Shown here piece after piece: positions 35,839-45,783 of a stretch of DNA of 55,003 nucleotides. The position numbers were made by a program, and so were the translations under genes. A model generated the notes under the pieces. It ran no database searches. It saw only the letters and a list, made by a program, of their open reading frames with translations, and was not told the DNA's origin. Source of the DNA: an uncultured Lachnospiraceae bacterium (lineage in GTDB: Bacteria; Bacillota; Clostridia; Lachnospirales; Lachnospiraceae); NCBI GenBank assembly GCA_947648875.1, contig CANSPM010000024.1:1-55003 (forward strand), in the 5' to 3' direction. How positions within the stretch are numbered: position 1 is the stretch's first letter; each line of letters starts with the position of its first letter.

Positions 35839-36408
35839 TCAGCGCCCCACCACCGCATATATATCCTGCCGCATCTTTTTCTCAAAATATTCTTTCAATT
35901 CCAGTGTTTTATCCCATTTGTCCTGCGGATACGCCCCATAGCGACGCTTTACATCTGCCATGCGCTCCTCGATAATCATGACCTCTGTACCCGCAAGGGC
36001 ATCGCAGACCTGAATCAACAAATCATAGTCGTCATATACCATTTCCCGCAGCAAACCGCGAAGTTCTTCCTGTTGCTCTTCTGTTATATCCCGCTTTCCT
36101 ACATAATCCTCCAGTCTCTGGGTACTAAAGGAGTGGCTTAAGCATATCCGAGCCACTTCGTCATAACCAAGCCGGGTCATATAATGATATCCATCGTAAA
36201 TATGTCCCATATGCTTGACACCAAACTTGCGGCCAATGTCATGGAGCAGCCCCAGCACATAGGCTTTTTCCGGGTCCATGTCCCCACAGGCGGCGGCAAT
36301 CCGTTCCGCGCACATGGCTGCTACCCGGCTGTGCTCCCCCCATGCTCCCGGATTACATGCCTCCCCGTCTCTGAGTAACTCCTCTGCAGCTTCTCTTGTT
36401 GGTACCAT
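35839..36408 (-). CDS. HD-domain phosphohydrolase
   Basis: The 189-residue protein has the HD metal motif: an early His in GEHSRVAAM, the HD pair in LGLLHDIGRKFG, a following H-x-x-x-G region (KHMGHIYDGYHYM) and the late Asp in LLIQVCDALAG. It most likely hydrolyses phosphate esters of nucleotides or related compounds; the substrate is unknown. It is divergent from the YbaK-like gene. Confidence 0.88.
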   Translation of the reverse strand: MVPTREAAEELLRDGEACNPGAWGEHSRVAAMCAERIAAACGDMDPEKAYVLGLLHDIGRKFGVKHMGHIYDGYHYMTRLGYDEVARICLSHSFSTQRLEDYVGKRDITEEQQEELRGLLREMVYDDYDLLIQVCDALAGTEVMIIEERMADVKRRYGAYPQDKWDKTLELKEYFEKKMRQDIYAVVGR

Positions 36409-36689
36409 ATTTCCTTCCTCCTTGTCTTAAGAGCGTCGCCTCTCCTGTAATGCGGACTTCCGTCAGGCACAAAGGACTATAACGGTATCCTTCCTCTCAC
36501 CCCCGCCCATCGGGCCAGTTTCCCCCAGTGTACCGCTTTTCCATTATATCACACCTCCTCTCTACAGTCTAGGGATTCACGTTGTGTCCATATTCATTTT
36601 TTTCGGGCCTGGAACGATCTGTGCCTTTGTGTTATAATTTGTTTTTAAAAGGCACACGGATATCACGCAGTCAATTAACAGGGAGGAAA

Positions 36690-37178
36690 ATGATGTCGAA
36701 AGTAAAAGAAATAAAGACCAATGCCATGCGTATTCTGGATTCCATGAAGATTCCCTATACCCAGTACACTTATGAATGTGATGCGTTTATCGACGCGCTG
36801 CGGATAGCGGACCAGTTAAAACTCCCCTATGAAAAGGTATATAAGACTCTGGTGGCTCGGGGAGCCCGCGACTATTTCGTGTTTGTAATTCCCATTAACC
36901 AGGAACTGGACCTTAAAGCCGCCGCCCGCAGCGTCGGAGAAAAAAGTGTGGAAATGATTCATGTGAAGGAAATTAATGCTGTCACCGGCTATATCCGGGG
37001 TGGTTGCACCGCTATCGGCATGAGGAAGCAGTATATGACCCGATTGGATGTCTCTGCCCGCAACCATACCGCCATCGTTGTCAGCGGAGGCCGCCTCGGC
37101 TCCCAGATTGAACTTGCCCCAGGGGACCTGCTCTCCGCCGCCAAAGCAGAGTACGCAGATATCATAAGACATAATTGA
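36690..37178 (+). CDS. ybaK: YbaK/EbsC-family aminoacyl-tRNA deacylase
   Basis: The 162-residue protein is of the Cys-tRNA(Pro)/Cys-tRNA(Cys) deacylase type, which removes Cys from mischarged tRNA(Pro). Features are the early NAMRILD helix, Lys in KVYKTLVARG (catalytic Lys position), the GYIRGGCTAIGMRKQ loop and the closing GGRLGSQIELAPGDL. The start lies after GGGAGG; ATG codons at 36690 and 36693 are both possible and the second has better spacing. A TATAAT at 36633-36638 is a likely -10 box with a weak -35. It is another tRNA-quality gene in this window. Confidence 0.9.
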   Translation: MMSKVKEIKTNAMRILDSMKIPYTQYTYECDAFIDALRIADQLKLPYEKVYKTLVARGARDYFVFVIPINQELDLKAAARSVGEKSVEMIHVKEINAVTGYIRGGCTAIGMRKQYMTRLDVSARNHTAIVVSGGRLGSQIELAPGDLLSAAKAEYADIIRHN

Positions 37179-37205
37179 CATCCGCATTCTCTGCCATAGT
37201 TCTCT

Positions 37206-39143
37206 CTAATGCAGCCAGAATTTCTCCACATCTCCCACAAATCCGGGGTCTTTACAGAAATCATGGTACAGATCCCGGATTTCTGTCTCTGTCATCACAC
37301 TGTCGCAAAAGATCAGACCGGATACATACCCACAATAAGACTGTTGAAAAGGGTCTCCGCCGAGCAAAATCTCCTTACAGGCCGGTAATTGGGGAATATC
37401 TTCGGCATCCCCAGCCAGACGTCCGTTCAGATACAGTCTTGCCACGCCGGTAGAGGCGTCATAAGTCACACAGAGAAAACTCCATTTATTCCTCTGTACC
37501 ATCCGTACCAGTATGTCGTGAAAATGATTCACAAAATCATCCTGATGAACCCTGTATACACTGGACCGATCAGGCGAATAGGGCACAAGAGACATAAAGC
37601 CGTTGTTATACCTGACATATAATACACTGCTCCAGCCGTTTAACTCCAGGGGCTTAACCCACAGGCAGATGGTGTACGAGTCGCTGGCCAGCAACTCCGA
37701 CGGCATCTTCAATACGTTTTCCCGCACCTCACCGCCGTCAAACAACACACCACCCCAGTTGGCGCTGATTCCCTCTGTCAGATGAACGCCCCCGCCGAAG
37801 GAAGTGGCCTGCAGGGAGCCGTCCACAGCCGCAAAATCTGTCCAAAACGGGAACTCCGTCACCCGCATTTCCGTGCGAAGGTTGTTTACTACATATTCCT
37901 GAAAATCCACCATTGTCAGAGGACGGGAAAAATACTCCCCTCCCACAGCGTTACAGCCACATTCGATCAGATACATGATATCTTCACGGAAATTTACGCC
38001 ATCCGCAACTATATCCATCTTCAATTCGCGCCCCACAGCCATAAGCGTCTTCATGATCCGACGACCCTTGGGATTTTTAAGCGCATGCCGCAGATACTCT
38101 CTCTGGAATTTCAAAGAATCAATGGGCAGCATATCCCAATACCGCAGACTCGCAAAATCCAGGCCCACACCGGTAAGAGATATCCGAAAGCCGCTCTTAT
38201 GCAGGGCCTGAATATTGGCAAACATCTCTTCCCTTCCTCTTGTAAAGGCCGACTCATCTATCTCCAGTTCCAGTTCCTCCGCCTTCACTCCGTAATTGCG
38301 CATCAGCCCTTCCAACCATGGCAGGAGTTTATTGTTTAGCAGCTGTAAACGTGAGATTCTGACTCCCACCTTATCCGGGCTGCCTTTCTCTCCTCGAAAA
38401 GTTGAAATATCCTGAAGAACCTTTTCTATGACCCAGGCGTTCAGTTCCGCCACAAACCCGTTTTTAACAAACAGCGGTAAAAACTCTTCCTGTCTCCGAC
38501 ACCGACCATCCGTCATATGCCAGACTACATAAGCCTGAGCCATATAGAGCCTGGGTGTCTGAGCCATGACCAAAGGAACATACAGCACCTCAAACTCATG
38601 GTCTGCCAGGGCCTGCTGCTGTTGTTTTTCCATCTCCAATTCACCCAGCACAATATCCGCTATATCGTTAAATACCACATAGCGGCCCTTCCCATTATCC
38701 TTGGCATGATACATGGCCATATCGCTCTTCAGCAGCGTATCCTCCAGCGTAACCTCTACCTTCTCGTCATAGAGGATGCCAATGCTCATGGAAATATTGG
38801 TAGAGATATGTTCTGCGCCCTCTTTGTTCCGCACCCTTTCAATAATGCCCGTTGCCATTTTACAGAGTTCTTTCCGGCTGGTCTTCTCCGGAAAAATCAG
38901 CACAAACTCATCTCCGCCCATTCTGACCCCGTGAGCCATGGGCGCAATCTTCCTGAGTATACCTGCAATATTCACCAGCAAGGCATCGCCCTCATTATGC
39001 CCATAGATATCATTTACGATCTTAAAATTATCCACATCCAGAAACATGAAATGAATCCTGCTGCCGGGTCTCAGACCCTGGTAATAGGTGTACATGGCCT
39101 GCCGGGTCCACAGCCCGGTCAGATAATCCTGTTCATACTCCAT
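37206..39143 (-). CDS. GGDEF / degenerate EAL / LamG-like fusion protein
   Basis: The 645-residue soluble protein has an intact GGDEF domain (about 1-165; RMGGDEF with FLDVDNFKIVND), so it should make c-di-GMP. It is followed by an EAL-fold domain (about 185-430) that has lost catalytic residues: QAYVVW for EALVRW, ELEIDES for the ELTES loop and GVGLDF for DDFGTG. The last 190 residues form a concanavalin/LamG-like domain (ICLWVKPL, WSFLCVTYDASTGVARLYLNG). No signal peptide or membrane helix is present. The start at 39143 uses GGAGG inside a longer frame beginning 39158. Confidence 0.88.
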   Translation of the reverse strand: MEYEQDYLTGLWTRQAMYTYYQGLRPGSRIHFMFLDVDNFKIVNDIYGHNEGDALLVNIAGILRKIAPMAHGVRMGGDEFVLIFPEKTSRKELCKMATGIIERVRNKEGAEHISTNISMSIGILYDEKVEVTLEDTLLKSDMAMYHAKDNGKGRYVVFNDIADIVLGELEMEKQQQQALADHEFEVLYVPLVMAQTPRLYMAQAYVVWHMTDGRCRRQEEFLPLFVKNGFVAELNAWVIEKVLQDISTFRGEKGSPDKVGVRISRLQLLNNKLLPWLEGLMRNYGVKAEELELEIDESAFTRGREEMFANIQALHKSGFRISLTGVGLDFASLRYWDMLPIDSLKFQREYLRHALKNPKGRRIMKTLMAVGRELKMDIVADGVNFREDIMYLIECGCNAVGGEYFSRPLTMVDFQEYVVNNLRTEMRVTEFPFWTDFAAVDGSLQATSFGGGVHLTEGISANWGGVLFDGGEVRENVLKMPSELLASDSYTICLWVKPLELNGWSSVLYVRYNNGFMSLVPYSPDRSSVYRVHQDDFVNHFHDILVRMVQRNKWSFLCVTYDASTGVARLYLNGRLAGDAEDIPQLPACKEILLGGDPFQQSYCGYVSGLIFCDSVMTETEIRDLYHDFCKDPGFVGDVEKFWLH

Positions 39144-39203
39144 TCCATTTTCCTCCATTAAGAGTGCATTGTGCTTCTGCCTATTCCGCTCCGTCCCGGC
39201 CCC

Positions 39204-40418
39204 CTACATTGCCTTGATCCGATCTACGGCCTCCACTGTATTCTCATAACTCCCAAAGGCGGTAAGGCGAAAATAGGTTTCTCCACTGGGACCAAAGCCG
39301 GAGCCGGGAGTTCCCACTACATTGGCATTCTCCAGCAGACAGTCAAAAAACTCCCAGCTGCTCATGCCCCTGGGGGCTTTCAGCCAGATGTAGGGCGCGT
39401 CCACACCGCCGGACACCGTATATCCCGCATCCTTAAGTCCCTTATAAATATAGGCCGCGTTTCTCATGTAATAGGCAATCTGCTGCTCCAGCTGCGCCTG
39501 GCCCTCCTGCGAGTACACCGCCTCGCCAGCCCGCTGTACAATATAGGGAGCGCCGTTATACTTGGTGCCATGGCGCCTGGCCCATAGACTGTGCAGACTC
39601 ACCTCACCGGCCTTTAATTCTTTGGGGATCACGGTAAAGCCCAGACGCACGCCGGTAAAACCCGCCTTTTTGGAGAAAGACCGCAGTTCGATGGCACAGT
39701 TCCCGGCCCCCTGACATTCGTAAATACTATGGGGCACATCTTCTCTGGAAATATATGCCTCATAGGCGGCGTCAAAAATAATCACCGCCCCCACTCTGTT
39801 GGCATAATCCACCCATTCCTGCAACCGGCTCCTGGTAATTGCCGCTCCTGTGGGATTATTGGGAAAACAGAGGTAGATGATATCCGGAGCCTCCCCGGGC
39901 AAATCAGGAGTAAAATCATTCTCCGCAGTGCAAGGCATATAAATCACATTGCTCCAGGTCCCCCTCCGGGGATCATATGTCCCCGTTCTTCCCGCCATCA
40001 CATTGGTGTCCACATACACGGGATAAACCGGGTCACAGACGGCAATCCGGTTGTCCAGGCTGAAAATTTCCTGAATATTGCCCGAATCGCACTTTGCGCC
40101 ATCCGAGACAAAGATTTCGTCCGCGCCAATCTCACAGCCCCGGGCTTTATAGTCCTTATCCGCAATGGCATTTCGTAAAAAGTCATATCCCAAATCAGGG
40201 GCGTAACCCCGAAAGGTGGCCGCGTCTCCCATCTCATCCACTGCGTCATGCAGAGCGCTGATCACCGCCGGCACCAGCGGCTGTGTCACATCGCCAATGC
40301 CCAGACGAATGATTTTTTTATCCGGGTGGGCCGCCGCATAGGCATTTACCTTTTTTCCAATCGTGGAAAAAAGATAACTCCCCGGTAATTTCATATAATT
40401 TTCATTAATTTTATACAT
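39204..40418 (-). CDS. dapL: LL-diaminopimelate aminotransferase
   Basis: Converts tetrahydrodipicolinate to LL-DAP in one step. The 404-residue fold type I aminotransferase has the DapL N-terminus ([13 protein letters not shown]), [18 protein letters not shown], and PLP Lys in [14 protein letters not shown] near residue 248. It lies 131 nt after dapF on the same strand; together they give meso-DAP for cell wall and lysine. Confidence 0.95.
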   Translation of the reverse strand: MYKINENYMKLPGSYLFSTIGKKVNAYAAAHPDKKIIRLGIGDVTQPLVPAVISALHDAVDEMGDAATFRGYAPDLGYDFLRNAIADKDYKARGCEIGADEIFVSDGAKCDSGNIQEIFSLDNRIAVCDPVYPVYVDTNVMAGRTGTYDPRRGTWSNVIYMPCTAENDFTPDLPGEAPDIIYLCFPNNPTGAAITRSRLQEWVDYANRVGAVIIFDAAYEAYISREDVPHSIYECQGAGNCAIELRSFSKKAGFTGVRLGFTVIPKELKAGEVSLHSLWARRHGTKYNGAPYIVQRAGEAVYSQEGQAQLEQQIAYYMRNAAYIYKGLKDAGYTVSGGVDAPYIWLKAPRGMSSWEFFDCLLENANVVGTPGSGFGPSGETYFRLTAFGSYENTVEAVDRIKAM

Positions 40419-40549
40419 AAATACTCCTTTTTAGCCTTCGGCAGAAACCTGTGCACGCCATCGTCGCCCCCACAATACCGTGTCTATCCCCTTTTTGCAT
40501 GTCCGGCATTCAATCTTTATTCCGCATTTTGTGAGATTTGCTGCTTCTT

Positions 40550-41407
40550 TTACAGGATTTTGTTATCCAAATAAATCTCTCCCTCATATACAATAGTTGC
40601 GGGCCCGGTCATATACAACAAATTCTCCTCCCTGTCCCATGCGACCTGGATTTCACCGCCCGGCACGCTCACTGTCACCTGATCCTCTGTCAGACCATTC
40701 AGCACACAGGCCACCGCAGTGGCGCAGCATCCCGTTCCACAGGCCAGAGTCTCTCCGGTGCCCCTCTCCCAGACACGCATTTTCACATGCCGTCTGTCTA
40801 CAATCTCCACAAATTCCGTGTTGACACGATTGGGAAATAACTCATGCCGCTCAAATAGAGGTCCCACCTGTTCCAGATCCATATCTCCCACATTCTCCAC
40901 AAATACCACGGCGTGCGGATTTCCCATGGACACGCAGGTCATGCGGTACTCCCCATCGCCGATCCGGATGGGAACATCCACCGCCCGTTCCCCGGAGAGC
41001 GCCACAGGTATAAACTCCGGTTCCAGCATGGGACTCCCCATATTAACGCGCACCATGGATACCCTATTTTCCTCATCCACAGTCAGTTCCAGATATTTTA
41101 CCTGTCCCGCGCTGACAATGGACAGTTGCCGCTTATCCGTAAGCCCCTTGTCATACACATATTTCGCCACACAACGGATTCCGTTGCCGCACATCTCAGA
41201 TCTGCTGCCGTCCGCATTGTACATCTCCATCTCAAAATCCGCCATGTCACTGGGATTAATAAAAATCGCCCCGTCACCGCCCACACCGAAATGCCGATCG
41301 CTCAGGAAACGTACCACCCTGGGTTTATCTTCCTGTGAAAGGGGCTGCGCAGCCCCGTCAATATAGACATAATCGTTGCCGCAGCCATGCATCTTGGTAA
41401 ATCTCAT
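40550..41407 (-). CDS. dapF: Diaminopimelate epimerase
   Basis: Converts LL-DAP to meso-DAP without cofactor, using two cysteines. The 285-residue protein has both: SEMCGNGIRC and ACGTGCCATA. The N-terminus MRFTKMHGCGNDYVYID is standard. It is first of the dapF-dapL pair, the two steps acting in sequence. It is divergent from the 41.6 kb gene. Confidence 0.96.
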   Translation of the reverse strand: MRFTKMHGCGNDYVYIDGAAQPLSQEDKPRVVRFLSDRHFGVGGDGAIFINPSDMADFEMEMYNADGSRSEMCGNGIRCVAKYVYDKGLTDKRQLSIVSAGQVKYLELTVDEENRVSMVRVNMGSPMLEPEFIPVALSGERAVDVPIRIGDGEYRMTCVSMGNPHAVVFVENVGDMDLEQVGPLFERHELFPNRVNTEFVEIVDRRHVKMRVWERGTGETLACGTGCCATAVACVLNGLTEDQVTVSVPGGEIQVAWDREENLLYMTGPATIVYEGEIYLDNKIL

Positions 41408-41584
41408 GTTCCTGCTCCACCGCCTTTCCTCTCCTCATAATAATCTCTTTTTTTGAAAAATGCAAACCTCTTTTCCGTCATAAACGCTTTTTCCCGCGCA
41501 TACTTTATATTAACAACGAGCAAAGATTCCAAAACACGCATTGATGCAATGTCCCGGACACAGCAATGCAGGAAAGAGGTAAAC

Positions 41585-42085
41585 ATGAGCGCAAAGACAA
41601 AAATTGTGGTCCTCCATATGAAAGAACTGATTTATACCGGAATTTTCGCCGTGCTGGGTATCCTGTTCGTGGTGCTGTTGGTCATGATGTTCCTTCCGGA
41701 TAAAGAAAACACCGACGGCGATACCCCCACAGGAACAGAAAGCCCCGAAGGCAGTACAAATGTATCGGATGATGCCTCACCCACCTCCGACACTGTCTCC
41801 CTCTACATACCCGGCGTATACAACACGGAACTGGTTTTGGGCGATCAGACGCTGAATGTGGAAGTCATGGTGAACAGAGATGCCATTACCTCCATCCAAC
41901 TAGTGAACTTAAGTGAAGCCGTGACCACTATGTACCCCCTGCTCCAGCCCGCCTTTGATTCTCTGGCCGCCCAGATCTGTGAACAGCAGTCACTGGACAA
42001 TATCAGTTACGACGCAGACAGCAAATACACATCGCTGGTGCTGCTGGAAGCCATTCGTAACTCTCTTGAAAAAGCGCAGCCTTAG
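41585..42085 (+). CDS. Membrane-anchored protein with FMN-binding-like domain
   Basis: The 166-residue protein has a short N-terminus and a transmembrane helix (about 17-40). A Thr/Ser/Pro-rich linker (about 43-75) leads to a compact outer domain, YIPGVYNTELVLGDQTLNVEV, then VNLSEAVTTMYPLL. The outer part resembles FMN_bind-type domains in strand order but the flavin-attachment Ser/Thr motif is not evident. Function is unknown. AGAGG precedes the ATG at 41585. A bidirectional terminator follows. Confidence 0.72.
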   Translation: MSAKTKIVVLHMKELIYTGIFAVLGILFVVLLVMMFLPDKENTDGDTPTGTESPEGSTNVSDDASPTSDTVSLYIPGVYNTELVLGDQTLNVEVMVNRDAITSIQLVNLSEAVTTMYPLLQPAFDSLAAQICEQQSLDNISYDADSKYTSLVLLEAIRNSLEKAQP

Positions 42086-42104
42086 TCGCTAAGGCGCGCT
42101 TTTT
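42069..42104. terminator. Bidirectional terminator between the 41.6 kb gene and hslO
   Basis: AAAAAGCGC-ag-CCTTAG pairs with CTAAGG-c-GCGCTTTTT, with A-run and T-run on opposite sides. It can end both converging transcripts. Confidence 0.88.
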
Positions 42105-42115
42105 CCGGAACCACA

Positions 42116-43009
42116 TTATTTCTTTGGGAGTCCTTTAGCCCTTCCGCGAAGGCACTCCAGTTCCTCCACTGAAAAAAGGTAATGTCTGCTACAGAACTGA
42201 CAGTTCACTTCTATCTCCCGCCCCTCGTCAATCATCGCCTGCAATTCCTCCTGGCCGATACTGATCAGGGCCTTTTCCACCCGGGACTTGTCACAGTTGC
42301 AGAAAAAACCTGTCTCCATGGTATCCGTAAACTCCGCGTCCAGTCCCGTCAGAAGGATCTGCAAAATCTTCTCCGGCGTATGGCCCTCCTCCAGCATAGC
42401 GGTGACGGACGATACCTCTGTCAGATTTTCCTCTAACCGGGTAATCACCGACTCCTCCGTATCCGGCATCAGCTGTATAATAAAACCGCCTGCCTGCTTC
42501 ACCGTATTGTCACGCTCCATCAGCACCCCCAGGCCAACGCTGGAGGGTACCTGCTCAGATGTGGCAAAATAATATGTCAGATCTTCCGCAATCTCCCCGG
42601 TTTGTAAGGGCGTCTGCCCCACATATGGCTCCTTCATTCCCATATCCCGGACCACGCTCAGTACCCCTGCCCCCATAGCCCCGGATACATCCAGTTTCCC
42701 TCGGGAGTTGGCCGGCAGTATAACATCCGCTTCCAGAGGATAGCCTTTGACCCGGCCCCGGCTGTCCGCCGTCACAGTCAGTCCCCTGCCCGGGCCGTCT
42801 CCCCGAACCTGCAAAGTCACCAGGTCTTTTTCCCCCTTCAGCATAATTCCCATCATGGCTCCCGCCGTCAGCAGACGCCCCAGAGCCGCTGTCATCACCG
42901 GGCTGGTGTTATGGGCCTTTCTGGCTTCCTCCACCAGATTTCGAGTGGTAGCCGCAAATGCCCGGATCTGCGCTCCCGCAGCCGTTGCGCGCACTATATA
43001 ATCCTTCAT
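42116..43009 (-). CDS. hslO: Redox-regulated chaperone Hsp33
   Basis: The 297-residue holdase is activated by oxidation of four zinc-binding Cys. The zinc set is at the C-terminus: FFCNCDKSR and NCQFCSRHY (C-x-C...C-x-x-C). The N-terminal domain has VTLQVRGDGP and VKGYP. The start at 43009 follows GGAGG; an upstream in-frame codon at 43024 overlaps the ribosome site. Confidence 0.95.
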   Translation of the reverse strand: MKDYIVRATAAGAQIRAFAATTRNLVEEARKAHNTSPVMTAALGRLLTAGAMMGIMLKGEKDLVTLQVRGDGPGRGLTVTADSRGRVKGYPLEADVILPANSRGKLDVSGAMGAGVLSVVRDMGMKEPYVGQTPLQTGEIAEDLTYYFATSEQVPSSVGLGVLMERDNTVKQAGGFIIQLMPDTEESVITRLEENLTEVSSVTAMLEEGHTPEKILQILLTGLDAEFTDTMETGFFCNCDKSRVEKALISIGQEELQAMIDEGREIEVNCQFCSRHYLFSVEELECLRGRAKGLPKK

Positions 43010-43091
43010 ATAACCTCCATACATGTCCCCCCGGGTACAGATTGCGCAGACCTTTCAGGCTAAACTGCACACTGCCGAAGTTTGTTACATT

Positions 43092-44030
43092 CTATATAGT
43101 CGGAGCAACCCGGTTCTTCTGGCTGCTTTCCCGCTTTTTCTTACATTCTCTGGCGAGAAGATAAACTCTCTCACTCTGGTCGTTGACTTCCTTAAGCGAA
43201 TCCGCATCCAAAAGCCGAACCACCTGCATCCCCGCCTGTTCTACCAACCTGCGCATCGTCTCGGGCGTGTACCCTCTCTGAAAATGATTCTCTGTAAATC
43301 GCTGGAAATGATCCCCTTCCTGCTGCACAAAAACTGTCAGGTCGTACTCGTTGATCTCTTCTTCCTCATGATAGTAATTTTCCCATATAAAACTACAATC
43401 GTCCCTGTTCTCCGCAATAACGGTATCTCCAATGACCCGGCTGTACTTATAGACCGTATTAAAATCAAACAAGAACAGGCCGCCCGGATACAGATAATTG
43501 TCCACCAGCCGGAACACCTGCAACAGATCTTCTTCCTTAAGCAGATAATTCAGAGAATCACAGACGGAAATAACGGTTCCCACCGTGCTGTACAACTCCA
43601 GTTCTCTCATATCCTGTAACAGATACAGAGTCTCACTGCCGCTCTCTGCCCGCTTCTCCATGGCGATTTCCAGCATCTGAGGAGAGTTGTCCACACCTAT
43701 CATATCATAGCCTTTTTGAGACAACAACTCCGTGAGCGTGCCGGTGCCGCAGCCAAGATCCAGCACCAGATTGCGTTCGGATGCCAGCAGTGCCTCCGAA
43801 TCCGTCATTTGATGCCCTGTCCTGTAGGCAGCATCCCCTTCGATCTTAGCAAAAGCATCCTGCCCGTCCGTCCTACTGTCCTCCGGACAAGACACTGTAC
43901 TGGTCCTCACAGGCCTGCTGATCCCATACTCCCGCATCAGCGCGGCGATATTCTCACACCACTCCCCATAAGGAGCATTATCCATGAGTTCGTCATACAC
44001 TCTGGCAAATTCCGAATAAACCACCGCCAT
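43092..44030 (-). CDS. SAM-dependent methyltransferase with an N-terminal insertion
   Basis: The 312-residue class I methyltransferase has FARVYDELMD at the start, motif I LDLGCGTGTLTELLS, motif II-like GVDNSPQML and the post motif SVCDSLNYLL. Between the first helices and motif I lies an unusual polar stretch of about 40 residues (from RTSTVSCPEDSR to the SEALLASER part) that most relatives lack. The substrate is unknown. The start at 44030 follows GGAAGGGG. Confidence 0.88.
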   Translation of the reverse strand: MAVVYSEFARVYDELMDNAPYGEWCENIAALMREYGISRPVRTSTVSCPEDSRTDGQDAFAKIEGDAAYRTGHQMTDSEALLASERNLVLDLGCGTGTLTELLSQKGYDMIGVDNSPQMLEIAMEKRAESGSETLYLLQDMRELELYSTVGTVISVCDSLNYLLKEEDLLQVFRLVDNYLYPGGLFLFDFNTVYKYSRVIGDTVIAENRDDCSFIWENYYHEEEEINEYDLTVFVQQEGDHFQRFTENHFQRGYTPETMRRLVEQAGMQVVRLLDADSLKEVNDQSERVYLLARECKKKRESSQKNRVAPTI

Positions 44031-44157
44031 TTTGTCCCCTTCCATCCATTTTCCACCATCTCTGGGCAAAGCCACTGTGTGCCTAAAGAAATATGTGGCA
44101 ATGGTATTAAAACTCCATATATCTCAATGCATGCGCTTATGCTCTCATGACCATAAT

Positions 44158-44634
44158 TTACGCCGCCAGGCCGATAGCCCCAAACAGTCCGGCACTGAAC
44201 AGCCCCATAATCACACCCGCCAGCACTACCCCCAACAGCACGGCAATGACGCTGGACTTAAAATCCATATCCAGCAGGCTGGCCGCCAGCGTGCCGGTCC
44301 ATGCGCCGGTGCCAGGCACGGGAATGCCCACAAATAACAGCAGTGCCACAAATAACCCTCTGCCGGCTTTTTGCTTTAGCTTCTCTCCCCCTCTGTGTCC
44401 CTTCTCCAGACAGAAAGTAAAGAACTTGCCGATCACCGGCTTGTCAGCTCCCCACTCCAGCACCTTGCGGGCAAACAGAAAAATGACCGGCACAGGAAGC
44501 ATATTTCCCAGAATACAGATAATATAGCTGGGCAGCAACGGCAGATCAAACCCCACGGCATAAGGGATGGCGCCTCGAAGTTCAATCAAAGGAACCATGG
44601 AAATAAAGAAAATTATCAAATAGTGTTTTAACAT
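44158..44634 (-). CDS. Small multidrug export family protein (COG2426)
   Basis: The 158-residue membrane protein has four to five hydrophobic segments and the family motifs PLIELRGAIPYAVG near the N-terminus and GIPVPGTGAWTG in the middle. This pairing of two re-entrant Pro-rich loops is typical of PF06695-type proteins. The export role is assumed in the family name rather than proven. GGAGGAAAA precedes the ATG at 44634. Confidence 0.88.
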   Translation of the reverse strand: MLKHYLIIFFISMVPLIELRGAIPYAVGFDLPLLPSYIICILGNMLPVPVIFLFARKVLEWGADKPVIGKFFTFCLEKGHRGGEKLKQKAGRGLFVALLLFVGIPVPGTGAWTGTLAASLLDMDFKSSVIAVLLGVVLAGVIMGLFSAGLFGAIGLAA

Positions 44635-44673
44635 TTTTCCTCCTAACCCGGACAATCCGGAATAACAAAGTCT

Positions 44674-45723
44674 CTAGATATATTCTTTCAGGAAAGCAAG
44701 CAACGTATCCATCTGCTCATCCGTTCCCACTGTAATTCGCAGAAAATTGTCGATTCGCGGCTTGTCCCAATAGCGCACATAGATATCCCGCTCCCGCAGA
44801 GCCTGGAAGATTTGCCGCGCCGGGATTCGTTCATGTGAGGCAAAAATGAAATTGGCCCTGGAGTCCGGAAAAGTAAATCCCAACGCCTTAAGCTCCCCCT
44901 TAGCCCTTTCTCTGGTAGCCACAATCCTGCCGGTTGTCTCCTCAAAATAAACTTTGTCTCTCAGTGCCTCAATTCCCAACTCCAGCGCGGGTCGATTCAT
45001 TGTATAGGAGTTAAAAGAAAACTTGACATCACTGAGATATCGGATCAGCTTCTCATCGCCCACGGCAAAGCCAATTCGCAGGCCTGCCATAGCCCGAGAC
45101 TTGCTAAATGTCTGTACTACCAGAAGATTATCATATTTTTGGATAAGAGGGAGCGCGCTCTCCCCTCCAAAGTCAATATAGGCCTCGTCTACGATCACCA
45201 CCACGTCCCGGTTGGCCTGCACAATTTTCTCAACCTCCTCCAACGGTTCATACACCCCGGTAGGCGCATTGGGGTTTGGAAAAATTACGCCTCCGTTGGG
45301 CCGCATATAATCCCGTGGACATATATGAAAATCATCATTCAGAGCGCATGTCACATAGGGAATCCTGTATAAATCCGCCCACACATCATAAAAGGAATAG
45401 GTGATATCGGGAAACAGAATGGGCTTTTCCCCATTGAAAAAAGTTAAGTAGGCCATAGACAGCACATCATCCGATCCCACCCCCACAAACACCTGTTCCT
45501 TTCTAACGCCATAATAATCCGCCAGTCCCTGCACCAACACCTCTGCGGTCGGGTCGGGATACAGACGCATATCCGCGCTCCGCATGGACGCGAGAGCCGC
45601 CTGCACTCCGGGGGCCGGGGGATAGGGACACTCGTTGGTATTGAGCTTAATCACATTCGGTTTATCAGGCTGCTCCCCCGGTACATAGGGAACCACCTTA
45701 CGGACATTTTCCTCCCATATCAT
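44674..45723 (-). CDS. hisC: Histidinol-phosphate aminotransferase
   Basis: The 349-residue PLP enzyme of histidine synthesis exchanges amino groups between histidinol phosphate and glutamate. It has LNTNECPYPP at the N-terminus, PNPNAPTG, VIVDEAYIDFGG and the PLP Lys in QTFSKSRAMAGLRIG near residue 208. No other his gene is nearby. It is followed by the small exporter gene on the same strand. Confidence 0.93.
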   Translation of the reverse strand: MIWEENVRKVVPYVPGEQPDKPNVIKLNTNECPYPPAPGVQAALASMRSADMRLYPDPTAEVLVQGLADYYGVRKEQVFVGVGSDDVLSMAYLTFFNGEKPILFPDITYSFYDVWADLYRIPYVTCALNDDFHICPRDYMRPNGGVIFPNPNAPTGVYEPLEEVEKIVQANRDVVVIVDEAYIDFGGESALPLIQKYDNLLVVQTFSKSRAMAGLRIGFAVGDEKLIRYLSDVKFSFNSYTMNRPALELGIEALRDKVYFEETTGRIVATRERAKGELKALGFTFPDSRANFIFASHERIPARQIFQALRERDIYVRYWDKPRIDNFLRITVGTDEQMDTLLAFLKEYI

Positions 45724-45783
45724 CAGCCTTTATCTCCTTGTCGTCGTTTTGTTCCGGCATTTTCCACCATAGAACAGATACCA

